Shown: positions 14,801-29,466 of the stretch, piece after piece
Layout of the letters: each line of letters begins with the position of its first letter
Numbering within the stretch: the stretch's first letter is position 1
Assembly (NCBI RefSeq): GCF_004027225.2
Contig: NC_044288.2
Location: 19,912,744 to 19,976,743, forward strand
DNA length: 64,000 bases
Reading direction: 5' to 3'
Origin: Strigops habroptila
Taxonomy: Eukaryota; Chordata; Aves; Psittaciformes; Psittacidae
Notes under the pieces: generated by a model
Seen by the model: only the letters and a program-made list of their open reading frames with translations
Database searches by the model: none
What the model was told of the DNA's origin: nothing
Made by a program: the position numbers and the translations under genes

Positions 14801-16315
14801 TTGTAGCCAAACTAAATGGTTCAGTGAAATGTGTTTAATACTTGTATTAAAAATTGCGTTAGACAGGAATAGAGTGGTAGGATGTCTTCAATGAATAAGT
14901 AAGAAAAGTTTCTCAGCTAATAAATTAGTGTAGAACATCTGACTTCAATACTAGATTTTACCATCTAAAGATGTTTTGGGCTTTAATGGAGTCACTAAAA
15001 TGCTCAGTCTCTGGTAGGTAAATGCATATTTTAGAAATTCTTTTTCATTTCACCCTTTCTTCATCCTCTCTTTTTTTTTTATATCTTCAGTGTATTTGTC
15101 CAGACTCAGAAAAGGATTCAGGGACCCAACAGGAACTTTTGTTTTAGCTGTAGGCACCTACATTTTGATGTGTGATTTGTGACACCAGTCATTCAGCTTC
15201 TGTGTCACCTTGATGTGGCCCAGATGCTGCCAGCAAGAGATTCCTCATGCTCCTGATGCTGCTTTTACCTCCAGTTACTGTTTTGACCATGCTGATCAGA
15301 TCTGTACCCAGTCTTCCTAAACATCATCAGAAGTAGTACACTTCATGTCCTGCTCCCAGTCTTATCCTAGCTAATCAGACTGGTAAATATTTTTGGAGCA
15401 TATGTAATGAAGAGTGTTCTCACAGATTTCAGATATGGCTGATTTCTCCTTTAAACCAGGCAGGCCTGCATTTTTCATTAAAAGACCCCAGCATTAAAAC
15501 AGTCATTTCATTAATTTCTGTTACAGATTCAAGGCCATCTTCTGTCTAAATAAATTTAAATCTCCATTGCATACCTCCAAAGGTATGTTACCTCCTAACC
15601 AGTTGCCTAAAAACCTCAAAATACTTCAATGTTTTGGATTTCAACTTTCTCAGGCATGATATAATGATTAACCACTATCCCAGACCATTTACAGAATCAT
15701 CGCATCTCTGGTATTACTCCTCACATTTTAAGCATAACCTATATTCTTTATTCTTATATGTATAACTGTGTTTTATTATGATGCCAGTGATGATTTAACA
15801 ATCATCTGAGGATCTGTCCAATTTCTAATCTACATAATGACACACACAAAAAAGCTTTTGTCTAGTCCCAGCCACTATGTTGAATAACCTTTCACTGCCC
15901 AGAATATATAAGCAGGTTTGTTTTTTACTTTTCACACAATAAAATAGGAAGTGCTGCCTGAATTCAACTGGAAGTTTCTTGGCAATGTTACAAAATTTTG
16001 GATAGCAACTGAGCTCCTAAGAGTGAGATACTGGAGAAATCAAGAATGAAGTGTGGTAGACAGCTTCAAGCCAGAAACTAGAGACACTCTCTCCTTTGAA
16101 GACACATTGTGGCAGTGTCTCTGACGGATATTACTGTGCACTTAATTTGCAAATGAATACTGCAGATCTCATAATGTAAAATAATAAATATTTTCTTTCA
16201 AATAAATGCAAAAGTCTTAAAAGCCATAAAGATCAGATTGCATTTCCAATTTAACTACTTAACCAGTTTAATGTCGAAATTGGTACTATTTATCAGTTTG
16301 ATTTTCACTTTTCAT
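5806..16315. other. Intergenic, no gene recognised
   Basis: AT-rich, with no splice-bounded coding segment or RNA gene recognised. It contains only the small direct repeat at 7433 and homopolymer runs, for example A runs at about 8851 and 11388. Confidence 0.6.
7433..7473. repeat. 17-bp direct repeat, period 24
   Basis: CATGCTAAGAGAGAAAG occurs at 7433-7449 and again, identical, at 7457-7473. Confidence 0.9.
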
Positions 16316-16368
16316 ATCATAGACTCATAGAATCATAGACTGGTTTGGGTTGCAAGGCACCTTATCAT
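16316..16368 (-). mobile_element. CR1 3' tail fragment
   Basis: A tail of TCATAGACTCATAGAATCAT type is followed by GGTTTGGGTTGCAAGGCACC, a diverged form of the CR1 3' end on the minus strand. The remainder is truncated. Confidence 0.8.
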
Positions 16369-17656
16369 TCAAGGCAGAGAGAATAACTCCCATTTATTAA
16401 GGCTATCTATTTACTTCATTACTGCAGACGAGCTTGGAAAAGAGAGTATCAACAGAACATTTCTACTATTAAAAAGGTTGCTATTTACCTTTTTAGTTCC
16501 CCTCCTACTACTTTATGTAATATAATATCTAAAAATGCTAACTTAGGCCATCTGTTCTTATTCCTATTTCCAGCAGACTTTTTTTTTTTCTGTTTCATTC
16601 CCCTAGTTTAACTCATTTTAGCAGTACTGGAGCTCATTCTGTGACATTCTGCTACAGGGAAAATCCATGTTTATTTCCATACAATTTAATCGACCCAATC
16701 AAACAATGAATATGCAAATTCTGGAAATAGCAAGACTTTTGAAGAAGAGAGCTGTGAAAAAAACCCCAAACTGTCAACTTATAAATACAGAACTGAAACG
16801 TTAGAGAGCAGCTGTAATGAATGTTACGATGCAAAACAAGTATTATAATTAGCCTCTAGACACCACAAAGGAATATACGAGAGACTGCCCAGATCAACAA
16901 ATAGAATAAAGAAAATATTATTTAATTACACTAAAAAATAGATGGGGACAGAACTAGAACTCTGTAGAGTTTTATAGATTAATAGTTTATTCACTGCCAA
17001 AAGGAGAACAGAAGTGATGAGAAACATTTGCATATATGGATGGCATTTCAAGTAAGAAAAGGGAGAATTTTCTATTTCAACATTTTGCTTACTATGTTGG
17101 TGAGAAGGACAAGAACAAGCGGCAAAAAAGCTGGCCTAAGCTTGGCTGGCATTACCTTTGGGATCCTGATGCCAAGAATTCCCTAGCTGCTTACGCAAAT
17201 TTCTGTATTTTGAAGCACTGTAGAACAAGCAGGGTTGGGAATGTGATCTGACAGAACACATCTGAAAATTCAGTTAAACCATCCATAAACAAACTGAAGG
17301 AAGCAACTAGGCAAACATGTTGTTATGTATAAATTACTCTGAGTCCTTGTGCAGTCATTAGTCTGTTTCAAATAACCTAATTTATTTGCTTTCCCAGGAA
17401 TTCCTTTCACAGATGCTTCAAAGAGATTTTTTTCCCCTTTTTCTTTCTACAGGATTGTGATTGCAATGTCCATTAGGGAGCATTATTTTGAGAAATAGTC
17501 TCCCCATCTGTTGTCTCTTTTAAACAGCGTTTAGTAATATTTTTCCTCCCTCCAAAACCTCTCCACATATTCCATTACCACTGCGCAGCAGCAGCCTGGC
17601 ATGAACACCTTAGGAAATGCAATTGAGTGGAGCAGTCTCAAGCAACGTTTCTTTAC

Positions 17657-17684
17657 CTGAAAGTAAGAACAGTCTTACTTTCAG
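17657..17684. repeat. Perfect 12-bp inverted repeat
   Basis: CTGAAAGTAAGA (17657-17668) and its exact reverse complement (17673-17684) are separated by 4 bp. Confidence 0.9.
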
Positions 17685-19023
17685 ATAGAAAATTCCACTC
17701 ATAAAACCAAAAAGTGCATCTATTAATGCACTGTAACTTGTGGCTTAAATCCCTTCATATCTCAACAATGCACTCTGCCTGCAAGAAGTGCCCCTTTTTG
17801 TTCTCCTCTGTGGTAAAGCCTTGGTGGAGAAGAGTGAGGACCGGCAGCCTCAGCGCACAGCAGTGCTCCATCCCTCCCTGCAGGGAGAAATTGTCCAAGA
17901 AGTGCTGGTGCAGCTACACATTCTCCTGCCTGGACACTTCACAGCCAAACTCCAGGCAGTAGGGTGATCTGATCTATTTCAAGAGTGGAAGGAAAGAAAT
18001 TTCACAGGTAAGAGTCTATTTGAGGGCCAGTAGGATAATCAGCTTTGAAACAAGTTAAAATTCCTGATTTCCCTCCCCCCCCATATCTCCACTGAGGTCC
18101 ATGGAATTTCAGATTTGAATCTAAACTTGTGGCCTTTGCCACACCTCTCTTTTTCCTAGAATCTGTTTCATGGACTCTGATGAATAATACATAAATAAGT
18201 AAATGTTCTGCTGGTGGTTATGCAAACATACTACTTCAGAGGTATAAAATTTTGCTTCTGATATTCCTCACTATTGCTCTGAAATTATACAAATCTCAGT
18301 TAAGAAGCATGTCTGAAAAAACCCAACCATTTTATTTCCTTTTGAATTCTAGTTTAAATAAAGGTGCCGGTGCCTGCTGCTAAACGTCCAGATATAAAAG
18401 CAGCAGGTTAGCCTTTAGTCCTGGATTCACTCTGACATCACTGTTGTTGACATCATCTGACAAAGATTAGAGTGTACAGTCCATTAGTTTCTTGGCTTGT
18501 TCTTTGGGAAAAGTATGAAAAATAAATCAATTGTTGCTGAATGAAAAAGATCAAAAGTTTCTGGAAAACAGATCTTGGTCTATGGCTTTTGTGACTGTAC
18601 TCTAAAGGAAGATGAGTGTGTAACATTTAACCAGTAATTAAAAAGTACTTGAAAGCCTCCTCCCAATGGTTTCTTGCAGTATTGATTCACTAGTGGATTC
18701 ACTACTGTGTCAGAGGTACACTTCATTTGCAAGTGGATAAACTTTTGTACTCCCGTTTTAATTTCTCCCTGGTTCTATGCATCTGACAGTGACAGAAGAG
18801 GGATATTAAAATGAAGCTTTCTCACAGTAGTTGGTTTAATTCTTTTTTTCTTTGCTTTATTTTCTATTAACATATACATTAATATTCATTTCAGTTCAAG
18901 CCCCTGCAATAGCAGCACGCACATCTCAAGGCCTTCAGATTTCAAACTAGGCAACGCTGCCTGATCATAATTATCACATGAACAATTTTAATAATAGCAC
19001 CTCTATTTAATAATTGTCATTGC

Positions 19024-19042
19024 TAATAATAATAATAATAAT
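19024..19042. repeat. (TAA)n microsatellite
   Basis: Six TAA units plus one base lie in otherwise AT-rich sequence. Confidence 0.9.
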
Positions 19043-19510
19043 CAGTACCCTAACCTGACTAGACATTATAATGTTTTGTATGCTTAAATTTATTTGAACT
19101 TACATATCTTTTTCAATTATTTTTGCTTGAAAATGCAGCTCAATTTACTGAAGTTCTAATGGGATTGTGTTGAAACATGAACTCATTAGTTTTAACAGCC
19201 CGCCTGATAATAAAGCCTTTACTGTAAAAGAACTTGTAAACTAAACTACTTCCCTTTGAAAATAAAGGCAGTTTATAGATTTTTTTCCCCAATGGCAAGG
19301 TGCACAAAGTACCTCGCATGCAAAGTAGACATAAATAAATCCAAAATATAAAATATACCCCTGGAAAGCTGTCAGTGACAGTGTTTTACAATTAATTTTA
19401 TTATTTTAAATTTTTTTCATTTAAAATAAATATTAATTTTAGTTATTCTCAGTCTAGTTTAGCTAGCAGTTTTACATTTTACATTCTGTTGTTAATAAAA
19501 TTCTATACTA

Positions 19511-20200
19511 AAGGAGACTGAAGACACCACCACCAAGTTTGCGGATGGCACTGAACTGGGGCATGTTGGCAATGTGCTCGAAGGCAGGGCTGCCATTCAG
19601 AAAGGCTTCCAGAGGCTGAAGCAATGGGCCAAGAGGAATACCACGAAATTCAGCAAGAACAGCTACAAAGTACTGTCTGTGGGATGGACTAATGTGCCAC
19701 CAAGGCAAGGGCTGGGGACTGACCAGCAGGGAAGCAGGAAGAAATGGCAGTACTGTGTCCTGGCAGTGCTGAAGGCAAACAGTAAGGAGGTCATCAATCA
19801 TCTTTGCCTGGCCCTCATCAGACAGCATTGAGAGCTCTGCATCCTTTTTGGGGGCCCCAATACAAGAAAGTTATTGATAAATACGAGTGAATCCTCAGAG
19901 GGCCATGAAAGGGGCTGCAGCTCCTCAGGACCGCTGGGGAGGTGGCTCAGAAGGCACTGCCAGGGAAAAGGGTAATTAATCAAAGCAGGGTAAAAACTAA
20001 TTCACCATGAGCAAAATTAAGGATTAGAATGAACTGCCCAGAAAGCCTGTGAAATCTCTATCCATGGAGCTTTTCCAGACCTGGCCAGGCAAAGTCAGGT
20101 TTAAATTCAGCCAGTCCTGTCACTGTTTTTGAGTAGGAGGCTAGATGAGGCCTCATGCAGTCCCCTCCTGCCTGTACATCCCAGCATTGAAGCCTCAGGT
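19511..20200 (+). mobile_element. Old, diverged CR1 element
   Basis: The segment from 19511 matches, with many changes, the 3' half of CR1 ORF2: AAGTTTGCGGATGGCAC, then GCTGCCATTCAGAAAGG, then GGCTGGGGACTGACC. Further on, GAGGTCATCAATCATC and GGCCCCAATACAAGAAAG continue in the right order. After 20000, a segment resembles the CR1 3' UTR (CTGCCCAGAAAGCCTGTG). The reading frame is broken. Higher divergence than the other copies suggests an older insertion. Confidence 0.75.
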
Positions 20201-22571
20201 TTCAGCCTGACAATAAGTCACATTTTTCTGTGACAGGTTTTTAGAGACATTTCATGTTCTCAGTCCCAGTTCTGAGAGCCTTATAGTGCTGAAAAGAGTC
20301 AAATACTAAATTCCTACAATCTCAGTACTTGCTGTCACTGTATGGCCTCAAAACAGCTCCTGAAGCCTCATTTCATCTGAGAAAATAAAGTGTGGTAGCC
20401 AGTTAAGGACAAGGATGTGAGTATAAGCCTTCACAGTACGGGAAATGTTTGAGTTTTCCAGTATACGCTTGACTTACTAAGTGGTGTATATGGATGATAT
20501 AGAACTACATCACTTCATTTTCCTATGATGAGTCACTGTTTAAAATATATTAGGAAGATTATATTTTTGGGCATTACGATTCTTGAAAACCTAAAACCAC
20601 AGAGAAACACTGAAAGAGAAATCTGTTAACATAAGTAAAAGCTAGGATCTAGCCTGCAGCTGAGATCATCACACATTGCAGTGGAGAAGGGATGATTCAG
20701 ATCTCGTTTTCTTGTTATTACATGGTCCATATCATTTATAGGTGCAAAAGAGGATACGACACGGGAATGATGCTACTACTTAATGTTTGCAAAACACACA
20801 AACAAGGCAAGCAGACAAACAGGAAAGGGGAATAAGAACCTTAAAGGTCTCTCTCAGTCCCAGCAGTTTGAAGAAATATTCAATGTACTTACAGTTCCGA
20901 GCATGTTGTAAGTAATACAAGACCAAATAACATGAACATTAATGAGATTCAAGTTGTTCTTAGGAACATATTCCTGAAAGTCACTACTTAGCCATGGACT
21001 TTCATATCAGAAAATAGAACTTGAGAGAAAGAAGTGAGAAGAGGCTATAAACTCTCTATAACATCCTTGGAAATTACTTTTTTCCCCGTATGTTTTCTTT
21101 TGATTGGTAAGCAATACTACTAATTTCCTATTACTTTTTCTGCATTTGCTTTTTAACTCTTCATTTCCTATTACCATTAATATGTGAGGGTTTTTTTTTT
21201 CTCTCATCTAAATCATGAAAAATGCATGCTTTTCTTTTTGTGGCATCAAATGTTTTCACTGCCGTTTAACCTATTAAATGAATGAATTTCTACCAGTTCT
21301 CACAGATAAAAAGATACGTAGGAGACCACCCTTTTACTTTTGTGTTTAAAAGTTTAACTGAACAATTCTGTTTGTTTAATCTCAGGCCATTATTTAACTT
21401 ACACATAGCACTTATCTATCAGTCACAGAAAGCAACATTGAAGGGACCTCATAGATAGATTTGACCTCAGCAAGCTGTTTCAGTGCTCTGGAATTCCTAT
21501 CATAAGAAATTTTTCCTGAGTTATCCAAATATAATTAATTTAAAAAGCTGTGATAAATCTCTATCATCCTCCAAAACAGAAATACCAGCTATTCCCTTCC
21601 TCGTTCCACCAGTATATATTTGAAAACTTGGCATAATTCCTCTCAGACTGAAATGCATTTACTCTTTTTACACTTTTTCTTTGAAAACATTTTTCAGGAC
21701 TCTTGGCCATTCTTTCCAAATATTCTGAAATTCATCCTATTTTTTTTCAGATCCACTTCTATCTTTTTAATGCCTAACCTTATCCCCTACCATGCCCAAC
21801 CCTCTTCTGCCTCTGGCTTGGCATCCTTACTGAATATAGTAAGATTATTATTCATGCTATTATCCAGATCGTTAATTAATATATTTAGTAATAAACAGTA
21901 GGGAATAAGCACCTGATGAATCCTAGTCAGTACCCATTCCCAGTTTAAAAGCAAACTACTGAAAATAACTGAGAACTAATTTCTAGAACTAGACATTTAT
22001 CCTTAGTTTGCTCATGAGAATATCATACACAATAGCAAAAGTCCAGAGTAAAAATGCTTGCTTCTTGCTTGCTAGCTCACACGGACTGTTATCTGGTATC
22101 ATTTCTAATGTGTATTTGCATCCACTGTATGGAATGTGATCCTTCAAAATGCTGGAAGTTTGTTTATAGAGATCAAAAGAGCTCACCCTGAACAGAAAAC
22201 ATGGTCGTACTGTGAGACTTCTTTATAGAAAGGTAAAAACATGAACAAAAACTAAACCAACCTTGTAACTCAAACGTAGACATGAAAAACAGATGTTGAA
22301 TACGGTATGGATAACTATTTATACTGTCGTGTATCCTTACTCTTGCATAATTAATATAACACTTTAGCACAGATTTTTTTTTTGGTTTTTCCTCTTTCTT
22401 CAAAGGAGAGAACAGAGTGCTTCCTTTCTGCAGGAAAAAACATTCTATATGACCTAGTACTTCCATTAATGTTTTGGAGGGAGATATCAAAACCCATTTG
22501 TAATGGTATACAGAATGGATATTACATTCTTCTGGCAAGGCTGCCTAAAAGACTTTCACTGCATAGGCTGC
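20201..22571. other. Intergenic, no gene recognised
   Basis: AT-rich sequence between the old CR1 and the LTR fragment. Only short, low-complexity open frames are seen. Confidence 0.6.
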
Positions 22572-22715
22572 TGTGGTGGGTTGGCCCTGGCTGAACACCA
22601 ACTGCTCCATCACTCCCCTCCTCAGTTGGGCAGGAGAGAGATGTAACAAAAGGCTAATGGGTCGAGATAAGTATGGGGAGAGATCAGTCACCAGTTACAG
22701 TCATGAGCAAAACAG
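22572..22715 (+). mobile_element. Endogenous retrovirus LTR fragment
   Basis: The segment begins TGTGGTGGGTTGGCCCTGG and continues with TCACTCCCCTCCTCAG, AGGCTAATGGGTCGAGATAA and GAGAGATCAGTCACC. This order is that of a repeated LTR family I recall from bird genomes. Only the 5' end of the LTR is present; no internal retroviral genes are seen. The exact family cannot be assigned without a repeat library. Confidence 0.6.
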
Positions 22716-23847
22716 TAAGTCATAAGTCCTGCCAGCAAACCTGTGCCCAAATGTGATCTTATGCAAATGGCAGGAAGTTTTTCCTCACATTTACTTGGGG
22801 AGGAGATCTTGCCTTGCTGATGGAAATAGACTTTGAATATTGCAGTCATGGGAAATAATGATACATCAAAACAGATCTTAAGATTCTGTAAGCTGTCTAA
22901 AGGAAATACTGAATCTGGCATAGAAATACAGAGCTTTTTACTCTGTGTTAGCGAACAGTAAGTAAAATGTCAAACCTACATGGTATGTCAAATCAGATTT
23001 TCTATACAAAAGGGATAACAATTACACTAAAAGTGAATGAGGCTGGGTCTGATAGAAATGCTCTAAATATAATGCAGACGTTGGAGACCAATGTCTTAAA
23101 ATACTCACTGATGAACAAAGTCAGGGTTGAATCTCACCTTTTCACTTTTAGATCTCGCTTTTCTGATATGAGAGAAGATCAGAAACAGCCAAAATATCTT
23201 TACTGAGAAAATAGTGACTACAATTGTGAAAACTCACATTCTGAGGTTAAACTGTTCTCTGTCGAGTAGTGGTCTTTTCTTGAGTTAATGATAAAAAAAA
23301 GACTGCAACTCTTTGTGAAAATTAAGGCCTGGACTTACATAATCGTGATGTTACAGACAGCAGTTAAACATGCTCTTCATTCTTATCAAAGTTAGTGAGA
23401 CTTGAGCTTAGGCTTTATTCTTAGCATTTCAAGCTGCTTCCTGTGGTCTCTTGTCAGGAATTTGCAGACTTGAATCTTCTGAAGAATACGTATAATTGTG
23501 GCAAAAGCGATAAAATACTTCATTCTGAAAGAAGTATTCGCTCTTAAGATAGCTGAGGTCTTTTTTTTTTTTGTGGAAACCAAGTATCTGGTGTTACATT
23601 ATAGATTGGGGAAAACCAATAAATGAATGAACCACCTTTTCATCTGGTAATAAAAGGCAATATTGTAGATGTCTGCAGTTTAAATGAACAGATTTAGCAC
23701 CCTCAAGAATGCTTTTTGTTGTTGCTTGTGAGGCTAAGTACAAAAATCTTTAATTTTCCAAAAGCATAAAAAAAAATCACTTTTTATAAAGAAAATTAAA
23801 ATACTGAATTGAACGACTAAAGAAAAAATGCAGAAGTCTATGCATTT

Positions 23848-23871
23848 TTATCACTCACCTTATCACTCACC
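23848..23871. repeat. 12-bp perfect tandem duplication
   Basis: TTATCACTCACC occurs twice in direct contact. Confidence 0.9.
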
Positions 23872-26800
23872 TATACCTTATTACAAAATAGAGTGATAGT
23901 GACTGCTTTTAATAAAATGGCACACTGGCCATTAGCAGTATGAAATAACTGAGTGGTGAGAGACCTCTGTTATATATACAGTGCTTTGGAACATTAAAAA
24001 AATCATTTGCAGGACACATTAATCCTGTTCTTTGTGAATATACACAGATGAAAATGAATTTGCAAGCATACTGGTCCATCAAATGTGCTGTTTCTTAAAT
24101 GATTTCAAAAATACCAGTTTGGTTTCATTCCAATCCACATATATTCAAGTACCAGAACATAGTTATTGAAAAGTACCCCCTCATAATTATTTCCTCAGTA
24201 TTCTAATGTGTTTTTCCCTTTGATATTCAGTGCTGCTTCCATACACATCGTATTTCTTCCTTTCCCATTACTAAATAAATAATACATGCAGTTACAAGTT
24301 TACTCATGTCATGCAGGTCCTGAAAGGTAACTTCCAAAAGAAGTGTGTAAGTAGGCTGAATGACCACTGATCATAGTCATACTTGAAACAATAGTACTAA
24401 ACTCATCCTACTTAAACTACACACTATGTGAGTCAGATTTCCTCATTCCCCCATGTAAAGATTCTGGCACCATCTCAGGAGTGACAGCAGCATTGCTGCC
24501 TGCTCTCGCTCACTCTTCAGTCTCAGTAGTGAGAGGAGGACAACTTAAATCTTCTCCTTTCCCCTTCAGTTTGGTGTGTGACTATGGGAGGCAGTGACTG
24601 CCTTCCTGAGATGGTTTCAAATGCCACTGGCCTTAAACTTAGAGATTTAGCACAAAGTATAGTGAGGAAGCTATAGTTTGAACACAGGTTTTTGACCTAA
24701 GCTCTTTATGTAGTATAAACACATGTGAGAAGAAACCCTGCTAAAGACTAGTATGAATATATATCGATATATGGCTCCTGAAAATAAAGATTTATGAAAG
24801 TCTTGTGGAGCAGAAACTTCTCTTGGGCATTAATAAAACTGTTCAGAAAACCATTATTGTGTTCCTTGGAAGAATCTTAGTGTGGCGATTTCTTCTTATA
24901 AGAATTTAGCCTAATGGAACTGAGTCCTCTGGGTTATATTACAGGGTAAGAAAGCTTTCTCAGGTCAGCGCCAGGGAGATGGGGAATGCAATCTGCTGGA
25001 AGAGTTTTATGACAAGACAATCTTAGATGTTTATAGCACAAAATGGCATTTGTTAAGTCTGTTGCTGGCAGGAACTTGTAAATCTAAGTACAGTGAGAGA
25101 GCTCTTAGCCAAAAACTTGTTTTCTGTACTGTTTTAGCACAAGAACAAAGCATATAAACAAACACAAGTATTTTGGGTTTGTGTTGTGGTTGTATTTCGG
25201 CTACCAGTATATTTTTTTTTTGTAAGTTAAATACTCAGAAAGTGATTGCCTGGAATAGAAACCTGATGAAACAGTTTGAATAAAAATATTTCTGACAAAT
25301 ATTCACTTTGCATAAACGCCTGAAATATCACTCCATATACATTTTAGGAAAGAATTCAATTTTTTTTTTAATTGCTAAGCTTTAAAATAATTCTTTAAAA
25401 AATAATTTACTAAGCAGCACGAGATTGTGGCTTTTTAAAACATGTAGTAGGTTGAATCCTCTAAGAAGTTGGCTTCAGCTTGATGGCTTTCTTGAAAGAA
25501 TTATTGGTTTTGCCCTTTTAGCCTTATTTTTTCTTTTATTCTGACAGCTCAAGCAAATTGCCTCAATTCTAATAAATAGCACTGAAACAATACTTCAATG
25601 ATACTTTTTCAGTTAAATAATAAAATGCATCTGGAATCCTACTTTGCCAATCTAGAATATCCATATTCTATACAACATTATGCAATTTGCCTGACACCTT
25701 CATCCAACATTTAACAGGGAAAAGTAGCAGTGAGATTCAATATTAAGAAATGACTATTTTCAGTTATATAACAAAAAAATAATTAGATTTAAGTTACATC
25801 TGCCAAAATAGACAGGTCTGTATTTGGATACGTGATGCACTGTAGTTTTGAGTTCATCTACTCAGTACTGATAGGAATGTATAAATCCATGCAGTTGCAA
25901 TAATGTGGTTAGACTTGATTAAAAATAACCTCTTTGAAAGGCCCAGATACCATGCCCATGAAGTCAATAATCACCTCTAAACTATGATCTTAGTCTAGCA
26001 CTAAGGAGTGTACTTTCTATTCGGTTCACCACCATACCACTCCTTCACAAAATATTTGTATTTTGTGAACATGAATTAAAAGAGAACTAGACATCTAGGT
26101 CTTCTAAATGAGAAGTCCACTCACAGACCACTGAGCTGGCAGTAAGTACTCAGACCTGGCAGCTCCTGCTCTAGTACAGAATTTTCTTTATCAGTGAGAT
26201 AATAAACTAATAGGGAAACACACACGTCCTCCCATACACAGCCACAAACATATATCTACATCAATAAATGTATAAAAACATGAGCTAGCTTTCTTCTAGG
26301 AGTTTTGCAAGATTCATTTTTAATTGTTTCCATTTTTTAATATACATTAATACCTCTACTGATGAGCAGAAATTATGTTAGAAGACAGGCTACAGGGAAG
26401 GTGAGAGATTGTATCAAGTCCTAGAATTCCATCTAAGAAATGTTTTATACTGAATGCTCTCTTCCTCAGGAATTCAGTATTAATATATTTCACCAAGGCT
26501 AGAATATGCTGGGAGAATTTTGGAGGAAACCAAAATGTTATCAATGTTAACATTAGTACTACAAAATCTGTATTTATATATAGCTTTAAACAAGCTATTT
26601 TTTAAGATCTGTCGATTCATGTAGCTCATAAGCGTTTTTTTATAGCTAGGGTATTTTATTTCTGGGTAAAAATAATTTGAAACATTTAATGTATATTCTA
26701 AGCATCAAAAAAATACTTGATATGTAATGAACAGCCTCCTAAAACATCACTAGATAATTTAGCTACATAGATCTTTCCTTCTTGTATCTTTAAGAAACCA

Positions 26801-29442
26801 TCCCTAACATGACCCATAAAACCGAGTTACCTCTTACCCAAATCTTACGCCACTCAAGAGAGAGTGAAATTAGCATTTTATTTTTGGTTGGATTTTTGGT
26901 TTGTTTTATTTTGTTTAAGTTTTTTTTTGTCTAAAGCAACACAAGGAATTACAAGCTGAAACAGAACTGCCAGATACGAACATGTGATAAAAGAAAAACA
27001 AAGTGTTCTTTTTTGTGGGTAACTTGAATCTATGTTGACATTGTCAGTGTCCTTTTTTTTTTTACTCTATCTTTTACAATACTTTTTTATTCACATTTGC
27101 TTTTTTCAAATATATCTTTTTGTCTTTTTTGTTAAAGTATGATGTAATATTTGATCTGAAAGAAAATATAATTTTAGAGTAAGGAACAGCCATGTTTTCT
27201 TTGGGCTTAAAGATACACGTAGGGAAATCAGCTGGAGCTGAGAACCAACTTGTAAATGCACAAGCTGTCAACCAAAGTATATTAAAATACGCTTGTGAAT
27301 ATTATTCTGGTTAGATATAGACTGCATGGTTTTGGAACAATTATCTCTTTGTTTAATTATTATTCATAGTACATTTTTTCCATAAAAAACTTTAAGTAAT
27401 TTGTTGTGAAGATACCACTTATGTGTTCAGGGGCAAATTACTATGTGGGATTGGTTTATCACACTAAACGTGCCAGGAAAACATTTCGCATGAGGCAGTG
27501 TCCTCATGTAAACTTGGTCCTTTGTGATAATTTATTATGATGGAATTTTAAAACATCGCTGTCTGATCTGAGCTTCAAAGACAATATGTGTTTAAACAGA
27601 AAGCAGCCTATTGGATTTCTGTTTTCTGTAGCACTTGTATCTGTTACAGATAAACATTTTTTTTCCTCCCAGCAAAGGTTATAATCATAACCAGAAATTA
27701 AAATATTGAAATACCTTAAGCATAGAACCTGGTTTTGTTTTCTCTTCCTTCAGGCCAAGGTTGCAAAGAACTGCAAGGCCAGTTTTACATTTGAAATTAC
27801 TTACAGCCAACATTGTTATTGCTTGATTATTGGTGGACACATTTTATGTATTTTGGTCAAGTATTCTGATACTAAATGATCTTACCTCTGATATCTACTA
27901 CCTAGGAGCACTAAAAAAACCTGCCTTGCCCTTTGTGTGGTTCATTGACTGTATCAGAGGCTGAAGACCCTAGTTCCCACTACCTAAGCTGTCAGTTGCA
28001 CACATCTGAAAATAAAATTCAGGTAGATGCATGAAAAAATGATCATAAAATGGTGATGCAAGCTTTAATATGCAGAACAGTCTACACAATAAGCTTCAGT
28101 TTATGCTTGCCCATCAAAACTTACTGATGTCCAATTAAGAATGTGAATAGAAGGCACAGCTATTAAAATACCTACAGGAATAACATTATCAATGACCCAT
28201 GTCTCTGTACATCTCAGTGAATTCTAAGAAAGGTTAGTATTACAGAATCTAACTCATTTTGACATACCCTTTATGTGACGGGAAAACTTGAAAGAAACTC
28301 TTTAGATTTGACACTAGCAAATTCCATTTACAGCTCCCTTGCCTCTCAACAAGGATAACGAGCTGAACCTCTGGAGTCAAAGTGCATAACAATTTTGTAG
28401 GAAGTCCAGCAACTATTTTCAGACAAGACGGATGTGAAACATTTTGCTACAGGACAAATTTCAGTAAATAAAGTGCAGTGTAAAGCTGCTAAATTACAGC
28501 AGACACAGTTGCTAATACATAGCTAATACAATAACTATTCGCACAGTTCAAATTCTTAGCTATCAACAATTTTGATTCCTTTATCAAAATGTACACAGCA
28601 TTTTTAACCTTCAAAGGAATGTTTTGATAGGTGATGAGAGAGATTACAGCAATAAAATCACAAAAGTTTCACGTTAAGAGGTAATGGAGTGAACCACGAG
28701 CAAATGTTGATGTTTGAATATGCATACATACAGATACATATACTGAGAGAGATACAGGGAGAGCATTTGGAATATTTTACACCTTTTTATCTCTGAAGTG
28801 GCTGTACTGAAACACAAGCTGTTGAAGTGACTTAATTAAGAATAGGACCATTGATTGGAAATATTAAGAACCAGGTTCATAACTTGTTATTTGTTTGGAA
28901 ACACTGATAAAAATACAGTGACAGCATTAGATATGGACACAAATAATCGCAGAACTATCCAAGGGCCAAGATGTATTTCACTGAACTGAGAATATTGATC
29001 TATTGCTTATTGCTGTACTAAAATGTATTGTGTTTGGAAATAAAAGAAAAAAATATCTTGATGGCTGAGGGCTGGATCTATCTTTTTTGACTATTTGGGA
29101 CATCAACTACTGCTACTATTTATTTTTGATGGATAAATTTCATTCTGCATTTGGACACTGGGAATTACCAAATTCATTTGGGTATTGGCAGGTTTGAGCA
29201 GGATCTGTGTGTCAAATTTGGTTCAGACTACACTCAGTCCAGAGAGAAATTTTGATGCTTTTATTCTATTAGGGACATTTCAGTTTCTCTCCATTTAAGC
29301 GTTCTTTAGAAAAATTATTTCTTATTTCTCCATTGAGTTTTAGAAAGATGGGCTTTGAACTGAAACAATGTCATGTCACATCTCCCAAGTCCTGATGATT
29401 ATGTTTGCACTTCAGTCTCGTGGTTCATAAAACAGCACTGGA

Positions 29443-29466
29443 GAGGCTTGATGCGAGGCTTGATGC
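29443..29466. repeat. 12-bp perfect tandem duplication
   Basis: GAGGCTTGATGC occurs twice in direct contact, about 1.2 kb upstream of the GABRG2 start codon. Confidence 0.9.

Larger units (their letters stand above)
16369..19510. other. Intergenic, no gene recognised
   Basis: Nothing beyond the inverted repeat at 17657 and the TAA repeat at 19024. A short G+C-richer patch near 17800-17960 has an open frame without family resemblance. Confidence 0.6.

Noticed and set aside
22173..22538. 121-codon minus-strand frame
   Set aside because: No resemblance to known proteins and AT-rich composition; treated as chance.
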